Shown in pieces: positions 18,101 through 26,417 of a stretch of 64,000 nucleotides of DNA. Each line of letters begins with the position of its first letter. Within the stretch, counting starts at the first letter, position 1. A program made the translations under genes and the position numbers. The notes under the pieces were generated by a model, which saw only the letters and a program-made list of their open reading frames with translations, was not told the DNA's origin and did not search any database. The stretch is taken from NCBI GenBank assembly GCA_031969655.1, contig DALYJX010000009.1:1-64000 (forward strand), read 5' to 3'. The DNA is from Microseira sp003486305. Its GTDB lineage: Bacteria; Cyanobacteriota; Cyanobacteriia; Cyanobacteriales; Aerosakkonemataceae.

Positions 18101-19984
18101 GGCTACATATTCACCGATGCTGTGACCGATCGCAGCCACCGGATTTACTCCCCATTTCATCCATAACTTGGCGAGGGCGTACTCGATCGCAAACAGGGCA
18201 GGTTGGGCGATCGCTGTTTGTTTGATCTGTTGGGATACCTCTTGAACCTGTTCTTCGCTGGGGTAGAGGATATGCCGCAGGTCAAGTCCTAGATGGGGTT
18301 TGAGAATGTCCGAGCAAATATCTATCTGCTCGCGAAAGGTTGGCTCGACTTCGTAAAGTTCCCGCGCCATGTTCGCGTACTGTGCCCCCTGCCCGGAAAA
18401 CATAAAGACGACGGGGCGATGGCGGGGCTTGTGCGAGTGGGTGAAAACTCGTTGAGGTTCTAAGGATTCCAGCGCCTTCACCGCATCGTCAAGATTTTGA
18501 CACACCAGCATCCGGCGATGCTCAAAACCCCGACGACCAACTTGTAGGGTGTGGGCAACATCAGCCAGATTCAGCTTGGAATTGTGCTTTAAGTATTCGG
18601 TCAAATTTGCCGTTGCTGTCTCTAAAGCCGAGTTGGTTTTAGCTGAGAGGACTAGCAACTGCCAGGGGCCCGAAGAAGCTAAAGGCGATTGAACTGGCGG
18701 CGCTTCTTCGAGAACTACGTGAGCGTTTGTCCCTCCAATGCCAAACGAACTTACTCCCGCACGGCGAGGAATTTTGTCGGTTTGCCATTCGGAAAGTTTG
18801 GTGTTGACGTAAAAAGGACTGTTGGCAAAATCAATTTTGGGATTAGGCTGTTCAAAGTGCAAGCTGGGTGGAATCAACTGGTGTTTGAGAGCCAATACAG
18901 TTTTGATCAAACCAGCTACCCCTGCCGCTGCACCTAAATGTCCGAAATTGGTTTTTACCGAACCAATTGCACAGTAGCCTTTTTTATCAGTTTGAAATGC
19001 TTGCGTCAGCGCCGCGACTTCAATCGGGTCACCCAAGTCTGTTGCGGTTCCGTGGGCTTCGATGTAGGTGATAGTTTCAGGTGCAACTCCGGCAACAAAC
19101 TGAGCTTCTGCAATGACTGCCGTCTGGCTATCGATACTGGGAGCAGTATAGCTAAGTTTCAAAGAACCGTCGTTATTGATAGCCGAACCTTTGATTACCG
19201 CATGAATGCAGTCTCGATCTGCGATCGCATCAGCTAACCGTTTGAGGACGACAATTCCTAAACCGCTGCCGAAAATCGTTCCCCGCGCTCGAGCGTCAAA
19301 TGTTCGGCAGTGTCCGTCTGGAGATGCAACCATGCCTTCCTGGTACAAATATCCGACTTTTTGTGGAACTTTGATCGCAACGCCACCCGCTAAAGACATG
19401 TCGCATTCACCATTTAACAAGCTCTGGCAAGCCAAATGAACGGCGACTAGGGAGGTAGAACAGGCAGTTTGGACGCTGACGCTTGGGCCTTTCAGGTTTA
19501 ATTTGTAGGATACCCGCGTGGGCAGATAATCTTTATCGTTAGTAATGAGTGTCTGAAAAAAGGATTGTGATTCTAATACGTTGTATTCAAGGTTGTTGAG
19601 CAGGTAAGTGCTGACGTCTGTACCCGCGTAAACACCAATTGAACCGTCGTAGGTTTGGGCGTCGTAACCCGCATTTTCTAGCGCCTCCCAAGCCTGTTCC
19701 AAGAAAAGACGGTGTTGCGGATCCATTCTCTGGGCTTCCTTAGCGCTGAAGTCGAAGAAGGAGGCATCAAATAGCTCGATGTCTGACAGAACGCCGTTGG
19801 CTTTGACGTAATTGGGGTGACTCAGCAAAGCCGCATCTACACCTGAAGAAACGAGTTCGCGATCGCTAAAAAACGAGATAGACTCTACGCCATTTCGCAA
19901 ATTGTGCCAGAATTCATCGATAGTTTTTGCCCCTGGAAAACGGCAGGACATACCGATAATCGCTATTTCGGAATTGTTATTCAT
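12182..19984 (-). CDS. PKS 2: KS-AT(malonyl)-cMT-KR-DH-ER-ACP, fully reducing methylating module
   Basis: A 2600-residue protein. KS: TACSTS (Cys about 174), EAHGTAT, NFGHLGAAAG. AT: GHSIGE (about 619) and HAFH (about 717), indicating malonyl-CoA. cMT: ILEIGAGMG (about 1088). KR: TGGLGAIG (about 1548), CSSGAA and YAGAN. DH: HRLAGKATLPG (about 1800) and LHPALLD. ER: HAAAGGVGLAAIQIA (about 2216). ACP: GGDSLIAV (about 2535). The order KR-DH-ER is unusual. A segment that normally closes the KR (LLPSEGIEVFNRIL, about 2440) lies after the ER, so DH-ER seems inserted into the KR tail. The module should add one C2 unit, C-methylate it and reduce it to a saturated alpha-methyl unit. It hands the chain to NRPS 3, with a 4-bp gene overlap. 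Confidence 0.92.
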   Translation of the reverse strand: MNNNSEIAIIGMSCRFPGAKTIDEFWHNLRNGVESISFFSDRELVSSGVDAALLSHPNYVKANGVLSDIELFDASFFDFSAKEAQRMDPQHRLFLEQAWEALENAGYDAQTYDGSIGVYAGTDVSTYLLNNLEYNVLESQSFFQTLITNDKDYLPTRVSYKLNLKGPSVSVQTACSTSLVAVHLACQSLLNGECDMSLAGGVAIKVPQKVGYLYQEGMVASPDGHCRTFDARARGTIFGSGLGIVVLKRLADAIADRDCIHAVIKGSAINNDGSLKLSYTAPSIDSQTAVIAEAQFVAGVAPETITYIEAHGTATDLGDPIEVAALTQAFQTDKKGYCAIGSVKTNFGHLGAAAGVAGLIKTVLALKHQLIPPSLHFEQPNPKIDFANSPFYVNTKLSEWQTDKIPRRAGVSSFGIGGTNAHVVLEEAPPVQSPLASSGPWQLLVLSAKTNSALETATANLTEYLKHNSKLNLADVAHTLQVGRRGFEHRRMLVCQNLDDAVKALESLEPQRVFTHSHKPRHRPVVFMFSGQGAQYANMARELYEVEPTFREQIDICSDILKPHLGLDLRHILYPSEEQVQEVSQQIKQTAIAQPALFAIEYALAKLWMKWGVNPVAAIGHSIGEYVAATLAGVFSLEDALALVATRGQLMQQMPPGTMLAVPLPAEEVQPLLGKTLSLAAINTPSSCVVSGATDALELLQSQLASQGVNCRRLHTSHAFHSQMMEPILEPFTLAVKQISLKPPQFPYISNVSGTWITPEEATDPDYWASHLRQTVRFASGLQELFKEPAQILLEVGPGRTLSQLAKQHPDKHPEQVVLTSVRHPQESQSDVAFLLNALGRLWLSGVEVNWKQFSQCHCPQRIPLPSYPFDRQRYWIEPQKQQGQFLTAPTQPDLWQSLVEAGQSQAIQGIPEFDEQTYLENKQWLDLLCIAYLNQTLRNLGAFSNLDRKYSFDQLLEQCRIIPRYRQLLSRWLQVLVEQGNLQQDGEFFTNIKPLSADSINALAKEVRHRWGDTPGLVDLVQRCGENLVAILVGEKEPLEFFNTLIYQKENSSNRDLPLFGYCTSILQKSLEQVVKSLPSTVNLRILEIGAGMGITTANLLPLLPPEQTNYTFTDIGGWFLKQAKHKFGDYPFIEYRLLNIDNPPQEQGFESHSFDIIVASNVLHVTRNIGETLKYVRSLLAPEGFLLLWETTQPQLDFDISWGLLMNSIDDGERSQGNPFLSAAQWQEALRDRGFVEVAVFPETEALGHQIIVAQASLSAELLRPTAFSATCTSKNADQILPVSSDRKTDIAEWFYIPSWKRSLPPKPLAATEPGCWLVFVDECGLGTKLVKQLELEGHDVVIVRAGEQFSSESQFGTDQRLYTINPQQLDQYDALLKELCDRNLTPKAIAHLWSVTPNDGATSGLEGVDLVQEKGLYSLLFLAQALGKQNFTEELQIAVISNNMQAVTGDELLCPAKATLLGAVRVIPLEYPNIRCCNIDVVLPPTASWQEEKLVNQLLAELKTPFSDSVIAYRGAHRWVQTFEPVRLDQAVEETPRLREEGVYLITGGLGAIGLTLASHLAKTVRAKLVLTGRSPFPTREDWSKWLRLRGEDDDISRKIRKVQQIEALGAEVLIVSADVSNLEQMRRAIAQVRERFGQLNGVIHAAGILGDSAIARKTALQVESVLAPKVKGALVLDALLNDVELDFLVLCSSGAAIQPLFGQVAYAGANNFLDVFAHYKTSTDGTFAVSINWEGWQESGMGIEGTKRLALALGRTMSQPESKPVLHPLFDRYLVDGNEQEIYISNLSDRKHWVLDEHRLAGKATLPGTAYLELIRAACENHAQNKTIEIRQAYFLTPLVVEDGEEKEVRTILKKRGDRFEFAIVSQLNFESDSWQEHAIGEVAFIEAQPQEKHELQAIKSSCNWQELIITEQDLKLQTSFVEYGSRWNAISKQVKLSNEQGLILLEMPEVFATDLNFYKLHPALLDVATGFLTVQYEGTYLPFCYKNLRIKGCLSSQVYSHIKAIENNQSQNETLKFNITVMDEQGITLIEIEEYTLRKIERGKADVNIAKQSGSRHEKTPAIPDSQNFYLSISSPGILDTLTFQPTTRQKPEAGEVEIEVSTTGLNFKEVLIALGLIPIYTDSAYKFGFECAGKIVALGEGVEDFEIGDEVIAFAPSCFSRFTTTSAQLVAPKPTNLSLEEAVTIPVAFTTAYTALIHFGRLCRGEKILIHAAAGGVGLAAIQIAQWVGAEILVTAGSPEKREFLRSLGIKCVMDSRSLAFADEVMKHTNGKGVDVVLNSLGGEFIPKSLSVLAPYGRFLELGQRDIFNNSQLGLKAFEKHLSFFAIQADPKLRQFNFLWHEVVQHFKEGNFKPLPHQVFPVQSVAKAFECMAGAKHIGKVVVSMDVKEVFKALAVSEEEVSWKAIESSFSSLPNPATPTNKIQTDFRQNWLLPSEGIEVFNRILGNTLPQVLVSTVDLVTRKELILQSEIVAKPLEKTNRTGATIPKIKPSNPHAASRNEIEQILIYIWQEMLGSKQLGVRDNFFELGGDSLIAVQVMSQVREMFQIDLPASSLFDNPTITGMAEKIERIRRTAEKLQASTDDQSNDREEIAI

Positions 19985-20028
19985 AAAAATTCTACCAATG
20001 CCGTTTACTTTTGATTGAAAAGCATTCG

Positions 20029-23000
20029 CTAATTGTTTTGCGATCGCTGCTTCTGTCTAGATTGTTTTCGTTGCTCGCTTAAAGTTTTAAGCGCACTCCT
20101 TGCTTCACCCCGATTATGACCTTGTTGAGCCGCAGTTTTTCTACTTTGCTCCTGACTTAAGAATTTGGCAAGAGAATCTATATTGGGCGATTTAATTATT
20201 TCTATCATTGATAACTCTTGACCGAATATTTCTTGCAATTTGACTTGCATTTTAACCAGGAGTAATGAATTACCACCTAACTCAAAGAAATTATCATGAA
20301 TTCCCACTTGCTCGATTTGAAGTATCTCTTGCCAAACAGCAGCAATCAGTCGTTCAGCGTCAGTTTGGGGTTTTACATAAGCCGCACTCTCATGGGAACG
20401 AATGCTTTTTGGTGCGGGCAAAGCGCGGCGATTTACCTTACCGTTAGATGTTAGCGGCAGGGCATCCAGAAGTATGAAGTCAGCAGGCATCATATAATCG
20501 GGCAACTTTTTCTGGAGAAAATCGCGCCACTTTTGTATATAAAAATCTGCACGTTCAGCTTCAAATTCCCCAGATTTTGGCACAATATAAGCTACAAGTT
20601 GCTGGTTCTCCCGCAACTCTCCAACAGCAGTGACAACCGTCTCTTTAACAGCCGGATGCTGTTGCAGTGTAGCCTCAATTTCACCGAGTTCAATCCGGTA
20701 GCCATTAACTTTCACCTGGCAATCTTCTCGTCCTTGAAACTCAATATTGCCATCGGGTAAATACCTTCCCAAATCTCCAGTTTTGTACAACCGTTCTTTG
20801 GTGTGAGGATGAATCATAAAGCTGGCATTGGTCTTTTGTTCATCTCGCCAGTAGCCATTAGCCAGTCCCATCCCTCCGATGTATAACTGTCCTGGTACCC
20901 ACACCGGACAGGGTTCTAAGACACCATCGAGTACGTAAAAGCGCTGGTTAGCCATCGGGCGACCGTAAGGAATGCTTTTCCAACTCGGATCAACTTGCTC
21001 AATGGGATAGAGAATTGACCAAATCGATGCCTCGGTCGCACCACCCAAACTCACCAGTTGCACGTTGTCACTCAAAGCCCGAATCTGGTCAGGTAAGGAA
21101 ACAGGTAACCAATCTCCACTTAACAAGACTAAGCGTAGCGATCGCGTCCAACTTTGGCGACGACCAGCCGCATAATCTACCAACATCTGCATCAAAGCCG
21201 GTACTGAGTTCCAAATCGTTACCTGGTGTTGCACAATTAACTCTAACCAGTGAGATGGATCTTTGGTTGCTAAAGCATCCGGAATCACAATTGTTCCTCC
21301 CGCCGCCAAAGTGCCGAAGATGTCATACACCGACAAGTCGAAACTTAAAGATGATAGGGCAAATACTCGGTCTTGGGATTTGACATCAAAACGGTGGTTA
21401 ATGTCGAGGATAGTATTAACAGCAGCGCGATGAGCGATCGCTACTCCTTTGGGTTTTCCAGTCGAGCCAGAGGTATAAATAACGTAGGCTAAATCATCCG
21501 CTTGCTGCACCCACTCTACTCGATCGCAGGTGCTAGCAGGTTCTTTTGTGTCCACACACAGGCGCGTGACATTATCGGGCCATTCTAGGGAAGTGTCGAG
21601 ATTCGATTGGGTAAGTACGCATTGGACTTGTGTCTGTTCTAACAAGTGCCATCGCCGTTCGGTGGGTAGATCGGGGTCGATGGGGACTATGGCAGCACCA
21701 GCAGCCAGAATCCCCAAGGCGGCTACCACTTGCTCCCAACCTTTGTGCATCACAATTGCTACAAGTTGGTTGGGGACTGCGCCCAGTTGTCGCAGTTGGT
21801 ATGCTAGCTGGTAAGCGCGAGTACTGAGTTCAGTATAGGTAAGGGTACGCCCTGTAGTAACAACCGCTACCTGCTGCGGTTGCAGCTCGGCTTGCTCGAA
21901 GAACAAACTGTGAAGTAAGGCGGCTTGTGGAACTGGTGTATCGGTAGTATTAATCGCTACCAGTTGTTCGAGCTGTGCTGGTGGTAGCAGTTGTCTTGTT
22001 GGTGCTTGCCACAGTTGTTCTTCAACAGCTAGACGCTCCAGAAAATTGCAGTAGCTGGAAAACATATCGTCTAACAAACCTGCTGGAAACAGTTCTTCTA
22101 CGGCATCCCAGCTAAAAATTAGAGTCCCCGCTTGTTCGGAAACCTGATGGTCTAGATAAACTTGAGGCGTTTGGGTAAGCATATACGCGACTTCTCCCAG
22201 GCTAGAGATTGATGCAAATTTTGCACTAGCTTGGTCGCGGCTTAGACTGTCATTGATCAGGGTGCTGGTGAAGACGACTGGCACAAACATTCCTAAATGT
22301 CGCTTCTGGATGCGAGCTAATTGGCGTAAAACTTGCACGCCGCTAAAATAACGGTGGTCAAAGTCATCCCACAGTTGTTTTTGAATGCGTTGCGATCGCG
22401 CTTCAAATGAATCTTCTCCCGAATTATCTACCGCAAGTAAAGTCAGCGAGGTGAAATCTCCAGCAATTTGATTCACCTGTGGATGCAAGGGCAGACGATT
22501 AAACAGCGTTAGATTGATAGTAAATTTTGGACTCTTACTCCAAACGGTCAGAATTTCGGCAAAAGCAGCCAGCAACAGACCAGAAGGTGTCAAGCTAGAT
22601 TCGGTAGTCCGCTTTTTGAGACGAACCCAAGTATCTGGGTCTAATTTGCGAGTTCGGTGTACGAAACGAGGATATTTAACAGCAGTCAGATTCTTCTCTA
22701 GCGGTAATTCCGGAGATGGCGGTAAGGTATTAATTCGGTTTAACCAATACTCTTTTGAGCGTTGATACAGTTGTGAATTACGTAAGGCAATTTCTCCTAA
22801 AACATAATCCCGAAATGAGATTTCTAAAGGAGGAAAGACTAGATCGGGCTTTTGGATTAATTCAACTAGCTCTCCTATAATAATATCGAAACTCCAAGCA
22901 TCGCCAATTAATATGTCTAAACTGAGGCAAAGTCTGATTTTATTGTCATCTAATTGAGCAGCTTGAATTTCAAACAGAGGCCATTGGTCGGCAGGTAGCA

Positions 23001-23478
23001 CTTGGTGCGACAATTGCTCGCGCAGTTGCCTTAACTGGGAAGCAATTATTTGTGAGTCTTTCCCGCGCAAGTCTAAAACTTTAATTTTATAAGCAGGCAC
23101 TTGCTCTAAAATCTGCTGTTGCCCGTCGGGTCGCACGATCGCCCTCAGCATATCATGGCGGTCAATCAGTCGCTGCCAAGCTTTTTCAAATTTTTTTATA
23201 TCTAAATCAACAACTTCAATCTCAAAATAAACATGGGTTGATATGTTGCTCAACTCAAAAATACCACTGCGACCAACCCAGTAAGCTTGTTGAACGTCAG
23301 TAAGTGGAAAAGGTTGATACTGCTCGTCTGGATTGGGGGTTATTGCGGGGAGTTTTTCTTGTGGGGAATTAGTGCGAGAATCGGGTTCGACTTCACCCCG
23401 CAACCGTTTTTCCAGCAGCACTCGTTTTGCGGGTGAAAGTTTAGATCTTAGGGTGAGGACTTCTTCATTTAAGGACAT
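20029..23478 (-). CDS. NRPS 2: Cy-A(Cys)-PCP
   Basis: A 1149-residue module. The N terminus (LSPAKRVLLEKRLRGE) is a short helical linker of the type found before NRPS modules. The Cy domain has DILIGDAWS (DxxxxDxxS, about 188-196). The A domain carries YTSGSTGKPKG (about 670) and a pocket read as DLYNLSLIWK, the cysteine signature. The PCP has GGNSLLL (about 1070). There is no MT, E, Ox or TE. Role: activate Cys, condense it with the PKS 1 chain and form a thiazoline. The second half of Cy and most of A are apparently identical in DNA to NRPS 3. It lies 44 bp upstream of PKS 2 on the same strand. Confidence 0.92.
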   Translation of the reverse strand: MSLNEEVLTLRSKLSPAKRVLLEKRLRGEVEPDSRTNSPQEKLPAITPNPDEQYQPFPLTDVQQAYWVGRSGIFELSNISTHVYFEIEVVDLDIKKFEKAWQRLIDRHDMLRAIVRPDGQQQILEQVPAYKIKVLDLRGKDSQIIASQLRQLREQLSHQVLPADQWPLFEIQAAQLDDNKIRLCLSLDILIGDAWSFDIIIGELVELIQKPDLVFPPLEISFRDYVLGEIALRNSQLYQRSKEYWLNRINTLPPSPELPLEKNLTAVKYPRFVHRTRKLDPDTWVRLKKRTTESSLTPSGLLLAAFAEILTVWSKSPKFTINLTLFNRLPLHPQVNQIAGDFTSLTLLAVDNSGEDSFEARSQRIQKQLWDDFDHRYFSGVQVLRQLARIQKRHLGMFVPVVFTSTLINDSLSRDQASAKFASISSLGEVAYMLTQTPQVYLDHQVSEQAGTLIFSWDAVEELFPAGLLDDMFSSYCNFLERLAVEEQLWQAPTRQLLPPAQLEQLVAINTTDTPVPQAALLHSLFFEQAELQPQQVAVVTTGRTLTYTELSTRAYQLAYQLRQLGAVPNQLVAIVMHKGWEQVVAALGILAAGAAIVPIDPDLPTERRWHLLEQTQVQCVLTQSNLDTSLEWPDNVTRLCVDTKEPASTCDRVEWVQQADDLAYVIYTSGSTGKPKGVAIAHRAAVNTILDINHRFDVKSQDRVFALSSLSFDLSVYDIFGTLAAGGTIVIPDALATKDPSHWLELIVQHQVTIWNSVPALMQMLVDYAAGRRQSWTRSLRLVLLSGDWLPVSLPDQIRALSDNVQLVSLGGATEASIWSILYPIEQVDPSWKSIPYGRPMANQRFYVLDGVLEPCPVWVPGQLYIGGMGLANGYWRDEQKTNASFMIHPHTKERLYKTGDLGRYLPDGNIEFQGREDCQVKVNGYRIELGEIEATLQQHPAVKETVVTAVGELRENQQLVAYIVPKSGEFEAERADFYIQKWRDFLQKKLPDYMMPADFILLDALPLTSNGKVNRRALPAPKSIRSHESAAYVKPQTDAERLIAAVWQEILQIEQVGIHDNFFELGGNSLLLVKMQVKLQEIFGQELSMIEIIKSPNIDSLAKFLSQEQSRKTAAQQGHNRGEARSALKTLSEQRKQSRQKQRSQNN
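20801..22371. repeat. 1.57-kb tract apparently identical to 9430-11000 (within NRPS 2)
   Basis: Second member of the direct repeat, offset 11371 nt from the NRPS 3 copy. Its ends fall where codons begin to differ (near the sixth A-domain block and just before QKQLWDD in the Cy domain). Confidence 0.85.
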
Positions 23479-23617
23479 TGTTTCTCATCTCCATCACTAA
23501 ATAATATCGTTTCCGGTTGCATCTTTACTATTAAAACCACAGAGGCACAGAGAACAGGAAGAAAGTAAAGATGAATAATTTTGATGCCAACGGATTTGAT
23601 CTAACGATTTTTGAAGT

Positions 23618-24688
23618 TTAATCGATAATCTGGACTTTCATATATTCAGGGAATGGTTGAATTTGATTAAGATCGTTTTCCAGGATTACCAGTTCGCCTT
23701 TTTTATCACTTTCTTTAAAGCCCGCAAATTTATAGGCGATATACATCATTCGATTGCGATTGTTTGAAACAAATTCGGCGCACAGACGAACGTTATTTTC
23801 TTTGGCTAACTTGGTAATGTAGTTAAGCATAACTGTGCCGACACCTCTGGACATGACGCGACAAGACATTAACAATAGTTTTATTGTCCACAGGTTTTCT
23901 TGGCATTCCACGAGAGTTAATCCGATTTTCCCGTAGCTTCCATACTTATCTTCCAAGCTAGCGATTAGCAGTTTATGGTTCTCTGATTGCCGAAATCGAT
24001 CGAGTTCGTCATAGGAATAGGTATAACCCGTTGTATTTAACTGATGCGTTCGTACTGTTAATTCTTCCGCTCGCTGCAAATCTTCTTCTTTGGCAAAAGA
24101 GATAGTGAAGTGCATGTTGAGCGTTGCTAAGAACTCTTCTTGAGAACCAACAAATTTTTCCTCGGCTTTTTTACGATTTATATCGCTAAGGTACATCAGT
24201 CTTCTATTTTTTGAATCCTCGGTAATGAAACGAGGATTCATTTCCGGCAGATCTAGCAGTTGCTCTAGATCGGTTACGTTAATACAGAGTATTTCAGGTA
24301 GAGAGAAACGTACTTCTTCCAGTTCAAATAACTGGTCATCAATAAATGCGATCGCATCTGTGCTGATATTGATAGATTTAGCGATTTCCTGAATCGAGTG
24401 AGCTTTAGAGTTCCAATTGATTTGCGGGTAGATAAAATACTCGCTTAATCCAAAGTCTTGAAGTTTTGCCATTGCTTTGGCGTAATCATTTTTGCTGGCA
24501 ATAGACTGCAAAATTCCTCGACTATCCAAGGTTTTAATGATAGCGATCGCATTGTCTTGCAAACAAACGCGATCGTCCTCCAACAACACGCCATTCCAGA
24601 GGGTATTATCCAAATCCCAAACGACGCATTTAATCGCTTTTTTATCGCTTTGCTTGTTTTCTGCTATTTCAGGTTTTAGACCAATCAT
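23618..24688 (-). CDS. fkbH-like: FkbH-like glyceryl-ACP synthase (HAD family)
   Basis: FkbH-type enzymes take the glyceryl group of 1,3-bisphosphoglycerate, remove the phosphate and attach it to a dedicated carrier protein, starting hydroxy- or methoxymalonyl-ACP synthesis. The protein has the HAD nucleophile motif VVWDLDNTLWNG near residue 25, SKND, and AFIDDQLFELEEV, followed by a GNAT-like C-terminal half (VRTHQLNTTGYTYS; LLMSCRVMSRGVG), as in FkbH. The longest frame starts at a TTG at 24706 that lies in a dispersed AATTCAAAA-type repeat, so ATG 24688 is preferred. It forms a cassette with the acyl-CoA dehydrogenase, ACP and 3-hydroxyacyl-CoA dehydrogenase genes upstream. Confidence 0.9.
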   Translation of the reverse strand: MIGLKPEIAENKQSDKKAIKCVVWDLDNTLWNGVLLEDDRVCLQDNAIAIIKTLDSRGILQSIASKNDYAKAMAKLQDFGLSEYFIYPQINWNSKAHSIQEIAKSINISTDAIAFIDDQLFELEEVRFSLPEILCINVTDLEQLLDLPEMNPRFITEDSKNRRLMYLSDINRKKAEEKFVGSQEEFLATLNMHFTISFAKEEDLQRAEELTVRTHQLNTTGYTYSYDELDRFRQSENHKLLIASLEDKYGSYGKIGLTLVECQENLWTIKLLLMSCRVMSRGVGTVMLNYITKLAKENNVRLCAEFVSNNRNRMMYIAYKFAGFKESDKKGELVILENDLNQIQPFPEYMKVQIID

Positions 24689-24755
24689 AAGCAATTCAAA
24701 GTTCAAAATTCAAAATGGTTATACCGTTTTCCCAGGAATGCGAAACACTTTGGTG

Positions 24756-24790
24756 TTGGTAATTGGGAATTGGGAATTGGGAATTGGGTT
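24756..24790. repeat. Short tandem repeat (heptamer GGGAATT type)
   Basis: About four copies of TTGGGAA run in tandem, followed at 24806-24840 by a complementary-looking ATTACC-rich stretch. It occupies much of the 174-bp spacer between the fkbH-like gene and the acyl-CoA dehydrogenase gene. Heptamer repeats of this kind are common in filamentous cyanobacteria. Confidence 0.7.
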
Positions 24791-24880
24791 CATTGGCAGC
24801 GTATTCTTGACAATTACCTATTACCCATTACCAATTACCAGTATCTTTGGATGTAACTAGCAACTTACGTTATTAGTGGG

Positions 24881-26068
24881 TTAACACTTGTTTACTAACT
24901 GCTTCTGAGACATCGCCATCGAATTAGCTGGAAATATAGGATCTTGATAACCATACTCGGCGATGGTAAGCTGTTGAATCTGGGTACTACCTTCGATAAT
25001 TTCCATAATTTTGGCGTCTCGCAAATACCTTTGAACTGAGTAATCACTACTGCAACCATTAGCCCCATGAATTTGTACGGCATCATTGGCTACTTTAGTT
25101 GCTCTTGTGGAGGCAAAGTATTTAGCAATTGAGGTTTCCATTATCGATTTTGGGTCGCCCAGGTTTCTGAGATAGCCAGCTTGATAACACAGTAATCTTG
25201 CTGCTTTAACATTAACTATCATCTCAGCGATCGCTTGCCGAATTAATTGGTGGTCTTTCAAATAAACGCCGAATTGTTTGCGTTGACTTGTATATTGAAG
25301 GCAAGCTTCCAAACAAGCTTGGATAATGCCTACACAACCCCAAGCTACGCTGTATCTTCCGCAATCTAGGGCAGTAGATGCTACGTGGGAGAAACCAAAT
25401 CCTTCCCTGCCAACGAGATTTGTAAGCGGAATTCGACAATCATTCAAGTGCAGTTCTGCGAGCATTGAAGCTCTAGCACCCAACATCCCAAAAATTGGTT
25501 TTATAGAAAGACCTGGAGTGTTTTTTTCAACCAAAAAAGCAGAGGGTTTACTTTCAGATTGAGCAAAAACTAAGAAAACATCAGCGATTTGTCCGTAGGT
25601 AATCCATTTCTTTTGCCCGTTTAGGATGTAAGAGTCCCCACAACGAGTTGCTGTCGTCTCTACATTTTTGGCATCGCTTCCCACATTCGCTTCGCTCAAA
25701 GCGAAGGCTGCGATCGCTTCACCAGATGCTAATTTGGGAATCCAGAACTCTTTTTGAAATTGACTCCCCCACTTGAGTAAAGCGTGCGCGACCATGTTGT
25801 GAACGGTTATTAAACTTCGCAGTGAAGAACAGCCCCGTCCGATTTCTTCTGAGAGAAGACCGTATGCGATCGCATCCATCCCACCCCCACCGCTTTCTTT
25901 GGGCAACAGGGCGCCCAAATATCCCCTTTGAGCTAGTTTTTCAATTAGCTGAGGAGGAGTGCGTTCTTCGCGATCGCATTGATTTGCCAGCGGCACGATT
26001 TCTTCATTTACAAAGGTTCTAAATGTTGTTTGAGCGTTTTTTTGAGCGTCAGTTAATTTTATTTCCAT
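24881..26068 (-). CDS. fkbI-like: Acyl-CoA/acyl-ACP dehydrogenase (FkbI-like)
   Basis: A 395-residue flavoprotein of the acyl-CoA dehydrogenase family: FALSEANVGSDAKN (FAD/substrate region), KKWITYGQIADVFLVFA, YTSQRKQFG, QIHGANGCSSDYSVQRYLRD and the likely catalytic Glu in MEIIEGSTQIQQ. In extender-unit cassettes such as FkbI or ZmaE it works with the 3-hydroxyacyl dehydrogenase to oxidise glyceryl-ACP at C2-C3 towards hydroxymalonyl-ACP. It lies 50 bp downstream of the ACP gene in the cassette. Confidence 0.9.
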   Translation of the reverse strand: MEIKLTDAQKNAQTTFRTFVNEEIVPLANQCDREERTPPQLIEKLAQRGYLGALLPKESGGGGMDAIAYGLLSEEIGRGCSSLRSLITVHNMVAHALLKWGSQFQKEFWIPKLASGEAIAAFALSEANVGSDAKNVETTATRCGDSYILNGQKKWITYGQIADVFLVFAQSESKPSAFLVEKNTPGLSIKPIFGMLGARASMLAELHLNDCRIPLTNLVGREGFGFSHVASTALDCGRYSVAWGCVGIIQACLEACLQYTSQRKQFGVYLKDHQLIRQAIAEMIVNVKAARLLCYQAGYLRNLGDPKSIMETSIAKYFASTRATKVANDAVQIHGANGCSSDYSVQRYLRDAKIMEIIEGSTQIQQLTIAEYGYQDPIFPANSMAMSQKQLVNKC

Positions 26069-26118
26069 TGTATCACCTCAGCGGCTAAAAGTTGCGTTAA
26101 TTCTGCAATTTTTTTGGG

Positions 26119-26370
26119 TCAATTGCCTGCAAAGACAGCCATTTTACGTTCGAGTAATTTAGCGATCGCATTTATAGTGTTAAAGTTTTCAATGTCGAGG
26201 TCATCATTCTCGATCGTGACTTGAAACTCTTGTTCTACAAACAAAACCAGTTGCATGGCAAACATTGAATTCACAAAACCCTGAGCAAAGATATCTTCAT
26301 TGTCTTGTAATTCATGGTTGACAAAATACTGCGACAGGAATTTCTTAATCTTGGCTTTAGCGTCTTTCAT
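26119..26370 (-). CDS. fkbJ-like: Acyl carrier protein for the glycerate-derived extender unit (FkbJ-like)
   Basis: An 83-residue carrier protein. The 4'-phosphopantetheine site is the Ser in GFVNSMFAMQLV, a variant of DSL typical of FkbJ/ZmaD-type ACPs (usually FVNSLFAMQLV). It should carry glyceryl, then hydroxymalonyl, between the cassette enzymes and a PKS AT. It lies between the 3-hydroxyacyl dehydrogenase and acyl dehydrogenase genes. Confidence 0.88.
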   Translation of the reverse strand: MKDAKAKIKKFLSQYFVNHELQDNEDIFAQGFVNSMFAMQLVLFVEQEFQVTIENDDLDIENFNTINAIAKLLERKMAVFAGN

Positions 26371-26417
26371 GGTTGGTTAGTTTGATCGATTACTGTTCTT
26401 CTCAAGTTTCTGAAAGT

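Noticed and set aside
24756..24840. Possible CRISPR array
   Set aside because: The repeats are heptamers in direct tandem without spacers; the same holds for 48204-48240.
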